This document shows, piece after piece, positions 1 to 8,966 of a stretch of 64,000 nt of DNA (the first letter of the stretch is position 1; each line of letters begins with the position of its first letter). Both the position numbers and the translations under genes were made by a program. The DNA comes from JBASEY01 sp049652745 (GTDB lineage Bacteria; CSSED10-310): contig JBASEY010000030.1 in NCBI GenBank assembly GCA_049652745.1, positions 1 to 64,000 on the forward strand, read 5' to 3'. The notes under the pieces were generated by a model, which had not been told where the DNA came from, searched no databases, and saw only the letters and a list, made by a program, of their open reading frames with translations.

Positions 1-36
1 GAGTTCAAGATTCGGTCGGGTCTTTTTAAATGCCAT
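1..36 (-). CDS. 5' end of an unidentified gene (partial)
   Basis: The minus strand carries an ATG at 36-34 preceded by a strong ribosome binding site (AAGGAGGG, 50-43 on the plus coordinates). It opens a reading frame that starts MAFKKTRPNLEL and runs off the left edge of the window. Twelve residues are too few to name a family. The upstream 200 bases carry repeated GGGGACAG blocks of the kind often seen near mobile-element genes, but that is only a hint. Confidence 0.6.
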   Translation of the reverse strand, partial: MAFKKTRPNLEL

Positions 37-134
37 TTTTCTCCCTCCTTGATGATTATAACACCAAAAGGGAGATTACAGGAATTAAGGAATAATTGCA
101 ATGTTATTTTGGAATCGTTACACTAGTTATTAAA

Positions 135-236
135 ATTGGAAGTCTGTCCCTCTACAAAAAAAGCCCGTATTTTCTGCTATGCTTATTTCTCGCTTATTTT
201 TGGAAGTCTGTCCCCTGAAAGTGCTGTCCCCTGAAA
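135..236. repeat. Short repeats with a CTGTCCC core
   Basis: The 15-mer TTGGAAGTCTGTCCC occurs twice in direct orientation, at 136-150 and 200-214. The overlapping unit CTGTCCCCTGAAA occurs twice in a row (208-220 and 224-236). They lie upstream of the partial gene at 1-36 and downstream of the SGNH hydrolase gene. No coding sequence is seen between 37 and 286. The repeats may be leftovers of a small mobile element; no inverted terminal ends or transposase are visible. Confidence 0.6.
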
Positions 237-245
237 AACAAGAAA

Positions 246-280
246 CCAGAAACCAGGAACCGCCTTCCGCCCCAGCAGAA
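246..280 (-). repeat. Hairpin-bearing repeat, copy A
   Basis: Read on the minus strand this segment (TTCTGC, then GG.CGGAA, then GGTTCC.GGTTTCT.G) matches a second copy at 14174-14209 at most positions. Both copies lie a short way downstream of a stop codon on the minus strand and both contain a small hairpin, here GGAA / TTCC (256-259 and 265-268) around a 5-base loop. Copy A follows the SGNH hydrolase stop codon by only a few bases. Function unknown. Confidence 0.5.
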
Positions 281-286
281 TTATCA

Positions 287-1510
287 TCAGCGGATTTCCT
301 TCAATCTCTGGTGAATGGTTTCAGCAATCACCTTGATACCTGAATCGGACAGATGAATACCATCCGATAAAAACAGGTTTTTCCTATCTGCCCGCTTATC
401 GATAAGAGCCGCTAGGTCAACACACACCAAACCGGTTTCTGCAGCGACCTGCCGTACGACATCGTTATAGTCATCGTGCATATCGATCAGCAGACTCAGG
501 TCATCGACATATCCCATTTCTTCCAAATAGTTCGGTAGATTGTCAGGATCAAAACCATGGGGAGCCGTCAAATAAACGAGTTTAAACCCCTGCTTTTCTG
601 CTGTCTTCGCCATCTCTACAAGGTTGGAGCGATAATCTTCAAGGCTTACACGAACAGTTTTTTTTGCGGTTGAAGCCGTTGAACGTTGTATGCGTTTAAT
701 AAAAAGTCTCAATAAATCCAGTGAGCGGCATTTTTTGAGAAATCGTTCGATAAATGGCGAAACTCTTGATAGGTCATGATCGATATCGGCGCCATCACGC
801 GCCAGCCAGTGATCGTTCCAGCCGAAATATACCGTGACGATATCGGGATGATATTCCAACAATCTGTTTTGTAGATATCGAAGTCCCTGCAGACTGCTGT
901 AAGCCGGCACTCCGGCGTTGATCACCTGCACGTTTTTATGAGGTGATTGACAATTCAACAATATTTCAAGCATCGCCGAGTACGAGGGCTGACCAAAGAA
1001 CGTACAGGAATCGCCCAGGCATACTATTCGGCGCATTCCAGCCTGCAAATCAAGTGAAATATGGTCAATGATATAAGGTTCAAATGAAGCCAACAAGCGT
1101 TTCGATTGATAATTTTTTTCAGGGCGAACTTCCTGATCGTAGTGATCATTCGATTTACCCTTTTCCAATCCAACAAGAGTCTCATCTATCCTATCCGACT
1201 GCTCATGAGTTCCAGTGAACCCAGTCGTTTGTTTTTCATCCGAGCCGCACAATTCATCTATCCGTTCCAGCGCAGGCTTCTCGATTCGAAACACGGTTTT
1301 CCCTGGTTCCGACCCAGCAAGTTTCCAGAAAAGAATCGGGTCCGATTCTAGCCAATCATGCTGAACATCCTGGTCCATGATCCGCTCGACGACAACCGGC
1401 CGATCGCTCTGTTTGGGCGCCAACAACCTCGAGAGCATTTCTAAACCAGTAAAAAAAATCAGCAGAATAATGAGTGTAAAAAGTATTTTTTTCCAGAAAG
1501 CCTTATTCAT
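287..1510 (-). CDS. SGNH/GDSL-family hydrolase, membrane-anchored
   Basis: The 407-residue protein has one N-terminal membrane segment (about residues 8-26), a low-complexity linker of about 100 residues, then an SGNH hydrolase fold. Visible signatures are the nucleophile block GDSCTF (about residue 166), the block III-like YFGWNDHW with its Asn, and the C-terminal SDGIHLSDSG block carrying the catalytic Asp-x-x-His pair. SGNH enzymes are esterases or lipases, and many that are anchored at the envelope modify O-acetyl groups on polysaccharides; the substrate here is unknown. The start at 1510 places the hydrophobic segment at the N-terminus. It lies 32 bases downstream of the VanZ-like gene on the same strand and may be cotranscribed with it. 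Confidence 0.8.
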   Translation of the reverse strand: MNKAFWKKILFTLIILLIFFTGLEMLSRLLAPKQSDRPVVVERIMDQDVQHDWLESDPILFWKLAGSEPGKTVFRIEKPALERIDELCGSDEKQTTGFTGTHEQSDRIDETLVGLEKGKSNDHYDQEVRPEKNYQSKRLLASFEPYIIDHISLDLQAGMRRIVCLGDSCTFFGQPSYSAMLEILLNCQSPHKNVQVINAGVPAYSSLQGLRYLQNRLLEYHPDIVTVYFGWNDHWLARDGADIDHDLSRVSPFIERFLKKCRSLDLLRLFIKRIQRSTASTAKKTVRVSLEDYRSNLVEMAKTAEKQGFKLVYLTAPHGFDPDNLPNYLEEMGYVDDLSLLIDMHDDYNDVVRQVAAETGLVCVDLAALIDKRADRKNLFLSDGIHLSDSGIKVIAETIHQRLKEIR

Positions 1511-1542
1511 ATCATACTTTTAAATCCTTCTTTAGTTTTAAA

Positions 1543-2136
1543 TCAATCATTCTGCATATCACGTTTCCGATAAGCTGACAAAACCGATTTTTCTCTTTTA
1601 TTATGAACAAGCAAATGCAAAAAAATTCCCAGACCGACACAGATGATGTTGACGATGACATCTTCGCAATCCCCTACTCTGTTGGGAAGATAGTGCTGAA
1701 GGAGCTCATCCAGAAAAGCCACCGCAAACGATATTTCCACTCCCGTGCGGATAGAAAACAGTCTGACCGACAGATTTCCTAACACGCCAAATAACACGAT
1801 ATGGTACCATACTTCGGGGTTGTGTCGGAAATAAAACATCAAACCAATCACAATCACCAGCATCCAACCCAAGTGGAATAATCCTTTAAATCCTCGTTTC
1901 CGAATCAGGAACACTGCCGCCATAACCACCAAAATAAAAATTCCCAATGCCATGACCCAGGCGATGCCTGTCCGGCCGATGGTTTGCGCCAGATTTCTTT
2001 GCAGACCCCTACCGAAACACGAGAACAATACGATTGCACTTATCACAAGTATCCACAAACAGAAAAGGATAGGTTTGTCTGAAACAACACACTTAATTCT
2101 TCTCATCAACTTGGCGTTATCCTCACGACAGGGCAT
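1543..2136 (-). CDS. VanZ-like family membrane protein
   Basis: A 197-residue polytopic protein with about five hydrophobic segments. The C-terminal half carries the VanZ-family pattern: a conserved HIVLFGVLGN helix, then DELLQHYLPNR followed by GDCEDVIVN and a glycine-rich last helix. VanZ homologues are small membrane proteins; VanZ itself gives low-level teicoplanin resistance, and most relatives have no known role. An alternative start at Met11 (2106) is possible because neither start has a convincing ribosome binding site. It sits between a two-helix membrane protein and the SGNH hydrolase, all on the minus strand. Confidence 0.7.
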   Translation of the reverse strand: MPCREDNAKLMRRIKCVVSDKPILFCLWILVISAIVLFSCFGRGLQRNLAQTIGRTGIAWVMALGIFILVVMAAVFLIRKRGFKGLFHLGWMLVIVIGLMFYFRHNPEVWYHIVLFGVLGNLSVRLFSIRTGVEISFAVAFLDELLQHYLPNRVGDCEDVIVNIICVGLGIFLHLLVHNKREKSVLSAYRKRDMQND

Positions 2137-2202
2137 GATTACAATCCAGCGATGGAAACCCTAAGCAACTCCCATCTTTAGCGCTGAAGCCGGCCTGGAA
2201 AA

Positions 2203-2472
2203 CTATTTCCACCATGTATTCTGATCGAAATCATCGTCTTCAGACGGTTCTGAATTCCGATTCAAACGATTTAGGTCTGAATTCAAATTCTTTTCAGCAT
2301 AATCGAGTGAAAAATACGTGCCGATCAAAACCAGTGAAACGGCTAGTCCAGGTATAAAAACCTTGAAAACCGTTTGTTCAGAAAGATGCATTTTAAGCAT
2401 AACCAACGATATCAGGCCGATCACTATACCGGATACAAGAGCGATAATTCGGATCAATTTTGAAGTTTTCAT
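2203..2472 (-). CDS. Small two-helix membrane protein, unknown function
   Basis: An 89-residue protein with two hydrophobic segments (about residues 8-27 and 34-54) followed by a polar, acidic C-terminus ending in NTWWK. I recognise no family. Its position 66 bases upstream of the VanZ-like gene on the same strand suggests a three-gene envelope operon with the VanZ-like and SGNH genes. The reading frame is intact, and length and composition are plausible for a real gene, but there is no functional evidence. Confidence 0.6.
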   Translation of the reverse strand: MKTSKLIRIIALVSGIVIGLISLVMLKMHLSEQTVFKVFIPGLAVSLVLIGTYFSLDYAEKNLNSDLNRLNRNSEPSEDDDFDQNTWWK

Positions 2473-2618
2473 TGATATTCTCTCAATACGATTTCAAATC
2501 TCCAATCAACGTCATATTCTGCTGGAACAGTCGGGATCAAGTCAACGTACATCTGAAGCCAAGGATATTGCTTGGGGTGCTTCTTGCATGCCGATCGTGT
2601 CTTTGTTAGGATCAACAC

Positions 2619-4769
2619 ATGTTTTTCTGCAGGGTGGCACTTCGATATTTTATTATTTTTATTCTCTTATCCCTTTTCGGCTTTTCACAACTGAAAGCGC
2701 AAAACCTGCCGATGCAGTTGTCCCGAATGGGTTCGCGTTTTACCATCGTTCCTGAAATTCATAATAATCATATCAGGATTCTTCCATTGGGTTACTCTTT
2801 GCCGGAATATACCGGTCTGTCGATCGTGATCGAGAAGGACCAACAAACCACCGCATTTTTTGGTGCTGGCGGTGATTTATCATCACCATTGTCTATCGAT
2901 TATTCACCCACATCTTTATCTTTCTCAGCTCCAATACCGAACACGAAAGCAGTGCTGACCTGCGAAATTCTATCGCCTTTCACCCCATCGCTGCCTGACT
3001 GGCGGACTGCGCCGATCATGTTTATAAAGGTGACATTGACTAATAAAGATGGTCAACCCGTCAATTGCACAGTTTCCATCACCGGTTTACATGATCGGGT
3101 TCATACTCATGTCGGCGGCCGGGAACTGGCTGCCGTTGCAGCGCCGTTGCGATTTTCAATCGACCAATCCGCTTTGATTCAACAGGATATTAACCATCAC
3201 CTGGCACCTCACCTGACCGAACAGCGCTGGTCAAATCCTCAGTTCCATGCGTTTACATCCGATATCAACGGCGTTTTTCTTCTTGGAGGTCGACAAAAAG
3301 ACGGTTGGGAATCATTTGCTACGCCAAACTCCGGAAAAATTTCGGTCCATCTGCAGACCAATTCCGGCCAATCGGCAGAAGCAACCGCGGCTGTCTTGTT
3401 TTATACCTCTTCTCCCATACTGCTTGTCGATGGTCACGCCTGTTCTTTCAGCTATTCAAAAGAATTTCGAGATCCCATTCGTTTGCTTACGGATGCTCTT
3501 GAAAATCGTCACACCCTGTTGCAAGCGGATGCCGCATTTCGAGCAACATTACAGACGACGTCATTGACAGAAACTCTGCAGTACCTTACCCATACCGCTT
3601 TACAAAGTTTTCTTGCGTGTACCTGGTCTGTCAGGCTCCCCGATGGTTCTATCCGTTATAGTGAATGGGAGGGTTATCCTCTGTTTCACTCCACGATGGA
3701 CGTCGTTTTTAACTCTTGTTTGTTTCACCTGGCATATACGCCTGATTACCTTAAAAATATGTTATTGAATTGGCCTCGGTATGCTCAAGATGGCGATATG
3801 CCTCATGACATGGGAAAAGGTTTGGTCATTCATGAAAATGCCTATCCGGTAAAAATGCAGGCGGAAGAAAACTGTAATTACCTGCTGCTTCACGCAATGT
3901 ATGCTGCCCGGACTCATGATTTTAGCATAGCAAAAGAACTGAAACCCGTGATAGAAAGAGTCGTTCAGCGATTGATATCTTCGGACACCGACGGCGACGG
4001 TTTACCTAATACTGGTACTATCAACACCTTTGACGATGCGCCGGTCTCGATCAATATGGCGGAAAACCAGGTTTATCTGGGCATCAAAAAAGCCGCCGCT
4101 CTCCAAGCTGTTTCATCGTTGTTTCCAGATATGTTAGACTCTACGATCCGGCAAAAAGCTCAAAACAGAGTTGATCTCATCTATTCCTCGATCATAAAAT
4201 CATGGACAGGCACCCATTTCCCGATTGCGCTGTCTGCACCTGAAAAAGAAGCCGGCACCGATCCGAAGAAAATCTCTCAAGTTCTGCTCCCTCATGACCA
4301 ACATCATCCGATAACGGCAAACGATTCTGCAGAAGATGATATCACCGGCTACTCCAATTACGCCGCTCATGGCCTAGTTCCGCTCTGGCTGTGCGGCCTT
4401 CATGCTCCTTCAGAATTGGAGGCGCTAATGAAAACCCACCTGGAAACAGCTCATGAAAAGACGACGACACCTTATGGTGACGCCCATCGGGACGGTCAGC
4501 AGAATGTCTGGGTTTCACAAAATATGTGGCGTGATCTGGCAGCACTCTACCTGGGCGCTGATATCGATTTTTCAGAGCTTCATCGACAATACACCCAAGT
4601 CCAATCCCTTTCTATCGGTCGACGGGATAACACCGGCAGATGGGAAGGATTCTGTGACAGTCCTTTCAACGCTTTTCTAACAGCTTACAGTCGAGGAATT
4701 CCCATTCTGGGCTTTTCCTGGATCACCAAAGGCCGAATTCAACTACCGAAAATACAAATCAATGAATAA
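2619..4769 (+). CDS. GH52-like secreted glycoside hydrolase
   Basis: A 716-residue protein with a signal peptide (hydrophobic 8-20, probable cleavage after LKA at 27). The body resembles family GH52 beta-xylosidases (clan GH-O) by eye: an N-terminal beta domain, then an alpha/alpha barrel with GYPLFHSTMD (352-361), MPHDMG (394-399), and NTFDDAPVSINMAENQVYL (469-487). The last matches the segment that carries the catalytic acid/base Asp in Geobacillus XynB2, so Asp472/473 is the candidate; Glu349 or Glu351 is the candidate nucleophile. The C-terminal NMWRDLAALYLG also fits the family. Divergence is high, so xylosidase specificity should not be assumed; GH116-like activity is the alternative. 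The stop overlaps the next GT-C gene by 8 bases. A weak AGGA site precedes the ATG. Confidence 0.7.
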   Translation: MFFCRVALRYFIIFILLSLFGFSQLKAQNLPMQLSRMGSRFTIVPEIHNNHIRILPLGYSLPEYTGLSIVIEKDQQTTAFFGAGGDLSSPLSIDYSPTSLSFSAPIPNTKAVLTCEILSPFTPSLPDWRTAPIMFIKVTLTNKDGQPVNCTVSITGLHDRVHTHVGGRELAAVAAPLRFSIDQSALIQQDINHHLAPHLTEQRWSNPQFHAFTSDINGVFLLGGRQKDGWESFATPNSGKISVHLQTNSGQSAEATAAVLFYTSSPILLVDGHACSFSYSKEFRDPIRLLTDALENRHTLLQADAAFRATLQTTSLTETLQYLTHTALQSFLACTWSVRLPDGSIRYSEWEGYPLFHSTMDVVFNSCLFHLAYTPDYLKNMLLNWPRYAQDGDMPHDMGKGLVIHENAYPVKMQAEENCNYLLLHAMYAARTHDFSIAKELKPVIERVVQRLISSDTDGDGLPNTGTINTFDDAPVSINMAENQVYLGIKKAAALQAVSSLFPDMLDSTIRQKAQNRVDLIYSSIIKSWTGTHFPIALSAPEKEAGTDPKKISQVLLPHDQHHPITANDSAEDDITGYSNYAAHGLVPLWLCGLHAPSELEALMKTHLETAHEKTTTPYGDAHRDGQQNVWVSQNMWRDLAALYLGADIDFSELHRQYTQVQSLSIGRRDNTGRWEGFCDSPFNAFLTAYSRGIPILGFSWITKGRIQLPKIQINE

Positions 4770-6330
4770 ACAGACGTATAGCTTTATTATTTTCCTCATT
4801 GTTCTGTTGATCGTTCACTTGAGCGCTATGATTTGCAACAGCTTTGAAACTATCGATGATGCTTTTATTTCGTTTCGATATGCCGAGAACTTGGCGGTCG
4901 GCAACGGCCTGGTTTTCAATCCCGGCGAACGCGTCGAAGGTTATACCAATTTTCTGTGGATCCTTCTGCTTGCCCTTGTTCGCCCGCTGGTTGAACCCGT
5001 CCTGGCATCAAAAATTCTAGGAGCGCTCTGTTCCTGTTTATTGATTATCTTTTTCGCCCGATACTACCGGCGGTTTCACCCGGAAATATTCGGATTCCCG
5101 ATCCTGTATCTTGCTTTGGATCCCGGTTTGATCACATGGTCAGTGCGTGGACTTGAAACCACCATGTTCACTCTATTTATCTGGCTGGCTTATCAGACAG
5201 CAATGACAGCATCAATCAAAAGAAATGATACGAGCGCTGGATTGGCTGGCTCGATGGCTGCCTTCGCTGTACTGACTCGTCCCGAGGGTGTTCTGACGCA
5301 TCTGTTTTTTCCCCTACTGGTCTTATTACAGAAACCAAGAGAACACTCGATATTCAAGAGGATATCTTATTTTTTCATTGGTTCGCTCACTTTAATGCTG
5401 CCTTATCTGATATGGAAATGGTGCTACTTTGGCGATATTCTCCCCAACACCTTTTATGCTAAAACCGGCGGCGGTTTCTCCGTTTTCTGGCGTGGGCTGG
5501 CCTATATCATCCAAGGCTGGCAATGGCCTGAGGGTATCCTGTTGATTGTAATTTTTATCAGTTTATGTCGTAACGAGAAAAAAGGCTTGAACCGGCATGC
5601 TGTTTTGGTTGCCGCCGTTTTCCTTCTGATATTTTTAGCTTATATTTTAGCTGTCGGCGGTGATTCCCTTGGCCCCGATCGGTTTCTGACACCTCTATTA
5701 CCGTTTATGATTCTGCCTGCCTTTTTCGCTCTGTCAATCCTGAAAATTCTTCGTGATCAACAGACCCATCGTTTTCTGGTCGGAATTGTCGCTTTTATCC
5801 TGATCATCGGTAACTCCTATCCTATGATCGCAAATTTTCAACACACGGATGTTTTTTCTCACAAAAAAGAACTTCAGCATCACGGAACCCATGTCGGTCT
5901 ATGCTTGGCAAAGAACGCCCGACCGAATCAATCCATCGCCACATCGATTATCGGGCGTATACCTTACTACTCTAAACTATATACCTTCGATGTATTTGGT
6001 TTGATCGATCCGTATATCGCTCACCAAACACTTGAAGGTTCCGCTCGAGGCGCTGCCGGACACGAAAAATCGGACTGGTACTATATTCTTTCCAGGAATC
6101 CTGATTTTATCATAGGACAGGAACTGATAGCAGCGCCGCCTCGAGAACCGAATTGGTTGAAATCCATCCGCACGTCATTATCCGGAGAATCCACATACCA
6201 AATCCCAAGCGGGATCCCGGCTCCACCTTACCCAGGCTACTCCCGTATAGAACTATCCTGCGACGGCCCGATTATTCGTATCTGGAAAAGAAATCCCCGT
6301 CCTGAACAGGAACATGTGTTAATGCCATGA
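4762..6330 (+). CDS. GT-C membrane glycosyltransferase, AftB-like (copy 1)
   Basis: A 522-residue polytopic protein with about 10-11 membrane helices and a C-terminal extracytoplasmic domain. The first external loop has the hallmark DDAFISFRYAENLA then GNGLVFNPGERVEGYTNFLW, in which the acidic pair after helix 1 is the usual GT-C catalytic or metal site. This loop is closely similar to that of mycobacterial arabinofuranosyltransferase AftB and relatives, which use polyprenyl-phosphate sugars at the outer face of the cytoplasmic membrane. Donor and acceptor are unknown here. It overlaps the GH52-like gene upstream by 8 bases and the second copy by 4 bases, so the three genes form one transcription unit. 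Confidence 0.8.
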   Translation: MNKQTYSFIIFLIVLLIVHLSAMICNSFETIDDAFISFRYAENLAVGNGLVFNPGERVEGYTNFLWILLLALVRPLVEPVLASKILGALCSCLLIIFFARYYRRFHPEIFGFPILYLALDPGLITWSVRGLETTMFTLFIWLAYQTAMTASIKRNDTSAGLAGSMAAFAVLTRPEGVLTHLFFPLLVLLQKPREHSIFKRISYFFIGSLTLMLPYLIWKWCYFGDILPNTFYAKTGGGFSVFWRGLAYIIQGWQWPEGILLIVIFISLCRNEKKGLNRHAVLVAAVFLLIFLAYILAVGGDSLGPDRFLTPLLPFMILPAFFALSILKILRDQQTHRFLVGIVAFILIIGNSYPMIANFQHTDVFSHKKELQHHGTHVGLCLAKNARPNQSIATSIIGRIPYYSKLYTFDVFGLIDPYIAHQTLEGSARGAAGHEKSDWYYILSRNPDFIIGQELIAAPPREPNWLKSIRTSLSGESTYQIPSGIPAPPYPGYSRIELSCDGPIIRIWKRNPRPEQEHVLMP

Positions 6331-7907
6331 ACAGCAATATAATTATGTCACCAGCCAACTACAAACTCGTTACAGTAATCCTTCTGATCGCAGCCGTTTT
6401 ATTATTTGGTTTTCAAGCTTGGCACTGGCGAAGTTTTACACATGATGACGCATGGATATCCTTTCGTTATGCCGAAAATCTTGTCAAAGGCAATGGCCTG
6501 GTCTTCAACCCAGGGGAACGAGTAGAAGGATATACAAATTTTCTGTGGACAATCCTTATGTCCGGCCCAATTGCTCTGGGTTTAGATCCTGTTCCGGCTT
6601 CAAAAATTTTAGGCGTGCTGTTTTCTTTAGGAACCCTGTTGATGATGTTCAAGCTCTCCGCTTTGCTGCTACCGACACCCTATCCGGCGGCTGCAGTCTT
6701 TCTTCTTGCAGCTTCACCCCCATTCGCATTCTGGTCCATTGGCGGATTGGAAACCGCCATGTTCGGATTTTTAACGTTGACCGGTCTATACCTAGGCTAT
6801 CGTTTGATCACTATAAAATCCTCCCCTTTCATCACGGGTTTAATTATGGTGTTGAACATGCTCACACGCCCCGACGGTATCGTTATTTGGGCACTCTTTT
6901 TTCTCTATTATTTGATCGTCTTCGGAAAAAGCCGATTGCGTTCCTTGTTATACTGGGTGTCTCCCTTTGTCTTGATTTACATACCATATTTTCTTTTGCG
7001 ATGGACCTATTACGGCTGGTTGTTACCGAACACATACTATGTGCGAATGGGCACGGATATGGCGCAATCCCTCGAGCTTGCCGAAAGCGGTGTAAACTAT
7101 ATCGTCAATTTTTTCCGCGTCCACGGAGGCTTGCCCGCTATTGTTCTATTTCTGACTGGCGCCGTTGCAGCGCGTTTTCGAGCTAAATGGCCTTTGATCA
7201 TTCTTTTAGTTGTTTGGTGTGCTCACCTGGTTCACGCCGGAGGCGACGAAAAGCCGTTCGGACGCTTGGTTCTGCCGTTATTGCCGCTATATCTTCTTTT
7301 TATAACGGCCGGCATCGCGTTTTTGAGCTCACGGATATCGCTTTTTCCCAAATCAGTCACAGCCTTTCTGCTGCTTGTTGTTATCTCCGGTTTTCTGCTG
7401 AACGGCATCCGGAATATGGATGACAGAGATTACGTCAAACGGCATATTTTTAATTATTGTCTAAAAAACCGACAGATCGGTGAATGGATTCATGCCAACG
7501 CCAAACCAGGTGAAACGATGGCTACGCGCGCAATTGGAGCCCTAGGCTTTTATGGTAAAATACCCTGTTACGATTTCTTGGGCATCGTTGATGAGCATAT
7601 CGCTCACCTACCCTTGGAGCCGGGACAAGCCACCGCTCACGGAAAAAGTGATCTGATTCACATCATACGCAAAGAACCCACGTATGTCGTTTCCATGCTG
7701 ATGGAGCCTGAAAAACTTGGTTATAGAAGACTGACCATCAAGCCGGATGAAACGGTGTCGATACTGATTTTCAAGCGAGATCCTTCACTGATACCTGACG
7801 AAGCGTATCTGGCTGATCCACGTGAAAATCAGGGCTTACTTTTGCCGTATACACCTGAGCCCCGACCGAAGAACAAAATCGAAAAATCCCTTGAAAGCAT
7901 CGAATAA
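6327..7907 (+). CDS. GT-C membrane glycosyltransferase, AftB-like (copy 2)
   Basis: A 526-residue paralogue of the preceding gene with the same architecture. Helix 1 is followed by THDDAWISFRYAENLV and GERVEGYTNFLW, about ten helices follow, and a soluble C-terminal domain contains a GIVDEHIAHL segment that parallels GLIDPYIAHQ in copy 1. The start codon overlaps the stop of copy 1 (ATGA). Two adjacent diverged copies suggest successive sugar additions to one lipid-linked or surface glycan, which is inference from order alone. There are only about 25 bases between its stop and the convergent radical SAM gene. Confidence 0.8.
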   Translation: MNSNIIMSPANYKLVTVILLIAAVLLFGFQAWHWRSFTHDDAWISFRYAENLVKGNGLVFNPGERVEGYTNFLWTILMSGPIALGLDPVPASKILGVLFSLGTLLMMFKLSALLLPTPYPAAAVFLLAASPPFAFWSIGGLETAMFGFLTLTGLYLGYRLITIKSSPFITGLIMVLNMLTRPDGIVIWALFFLYYLIVFGKSRLRSLLYWVSPFVLIYIPYFLLRWTYYGWLLPNTYYVRMGTDMAQSLELAESGVNYIVNFFRVHGGLPAIVLFLTGAVAARFRAKWPLIILLVVWCAHLVHAGGDEKPFGRLVLPLLPLYLLFITAGIAFLSSRISLFPKSVTAFLLLVVISGFLLNGIRNMDDRDYVKRHIFNYCLKNRQIGEWIHANAKPGETMATRAIGALGFYGKIPCYDFLGIVDEHIAHLPLEPGQATAHGKSDLIHIIRKEPTYVVSMLMEPEKLGYRRLTIKPDETVSILIFKRDPSLIPDEAYLADPRENQGLLLPYTPEPRPKNKIEKSLESIE

Positions 7908-7932
7908 ATGGTTTTTCATAGACTAAATAGCA

Positions 7933-8919
7933 CTAACGAGTTGACTTGTTTCGCCTTGATTCTTTTTTACAGGTGATCTGAAAGTTGGGATTACAATGCT
8001 CTCTCAGCCAAATCAAATTCTCCCGCTTATGGCCGACGGCATCTGAGTAATCTGATTGATTGACTTCGAAATAAAGCTTTCGGCCACCTGAAGCTTCAAA
8101 GGCTGCTTTTAAACGCTTTTTCCATCGAAGCGAGCGAACCAATTGTCCGAAAGCAGGATGCCATGGTCCCGCCACTAAAACCTTTTGCAACTGAGCCTCC
8201 GGTATATGAAACCCACAACGAATGACCTCAATGGTGTTGTTTTCATAGATATTCCATACACCCGCGCAACGTTCCACTGATTCTTCCATGGATAAAGGCG
8301 TATAGGATCCCTCTCGAAATCGTCGCTCCAAATCAGTATCTCGTAATACCAACGTTGGATGAATTCTGACAAAATCAGGTTGAAGCAAAGCCAGGATTTT
8401 CGCTGAATTCAAGTCAGATTCTGCCGATGCTTCCGGCAAACCCAACATTGTCTGACACCCGACCGAAATCGACAGGTCCTTTAGTTTTTGTATGCCACCA
8501 ACAACATCCTCCGGGCCATGACCACGATCGATCGCTGTCAACACTTTGATATCCATACTCGGCACGCCGATTTCAATCGTCGAAAAATTCTTCAAGAGTT
8601 CCGGCTGTCCAGCTACAATGGAATCGGGGCGCAATGACGTTCTCAGACCTTGAACCCTTCCTGATTCAACATATGGTAGAAGCATTTCCAGCAATGAATT
8701 GACCAAGCTTTTTGACAGTCCCAGTATATCGTTGCCATATAGCGCAATCTGCCGGCATTGCCCGCCGCCGGGTTGATCGAGCCAATCAGTGATTTCTTTC
8801 TGAATAGTACCCAGATTGAGGGCTTCATCAACCCCAGTTGCAAGAGACGCATTGCAATACACACATCGTCCGAAACAGGGATATCCGGATACAAAAATTG
8901 GAAAAATTGCATATTTCAT
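7933..8919 (-). CDS. Elp3-like radical SAM protein
   Basis: A 328-residue radical SAM enzyme with the [4Fe-4S] motif CFGRCVYCN about 15 residues from the start. The order GYPCFGRCVYC, LYGNDILGL, LRTSLRPDSI, IEIGVPSMD, GCQTMLGLPEA and RIHPTLVLRDT is that of the Elp3/oxygen-independent coproporphyrinogen oxidase type of radical SAM fold. The C-terminal segment (VAGPWHPAFGQLV) resembles the extra region of bacterial Elp3-like proteins; there is no acetyltransferase domain. I chose the ATG at 8919 because a longer frame would run through the tRNA-Leu gene. This start has no Shine-Dalgarno sequence and lies 14 bases after a hairpin. The substrate is unknown. Confidence 0.75.
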   Translation of the reverse strand: MKYAIFPIFVSGYPCFGRCVYCNASLATGVDEALNLGTIQKEITDWLDQPGGGQCRQIALYGNDILGLSKSLVNSLLEMLLPYVESGRVQGLRTSLRPDSIVAGQPELLKNFSTIEIGVPSMDIKVLTAIDRGHGPEDVVGGIQKLKDLSISVGCQTMLGLPEASAESDLNSAKILALLQPDFVRIHPTLVLRDTDLERRFREGSYTPLSMEESVERCAGVWNIYENNTIEVIRCGFHIPEAQLQKVLVAGPWHPAFGQLVRSLRWKKRLKAAFEASGGRKLYFEVNQSDYSDAVGHKRENLIWLREHCNPNFQITCKKESRRNKSTR

Positions 8920-8933
8920 ATTAGAAACAAATA

Positions 8934-8956
8934 GGGGTTGCGTTTCTTGCAACCCC
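8934..8956 (-). terminator. Hairpin between tRNA-Leu and radical SAM gene
   Basis: A perfect 8-bp stem GGGGTTGC / GCAACCCC with a 7-base loop, followed on the minus strand by the T-rich TATTTGTTTC. It sits 10 bases after the tRNA-Leu 3' end and 14 bases before the radical SAM start codon. It most likely ends the tRNA (or secG-tRNA) transcript, or acts as an attenuator in front of the radical SAM gene. Confidence 0.65.
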
Positions 8957-8966
8957 TCGAGTTCAA

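Noticed and set aside
51..60. TATAAT on the minus strand before the partial gene at 1-36
   Set aside because: It is too close to the ribosome site; a transcript starting there would lack it.
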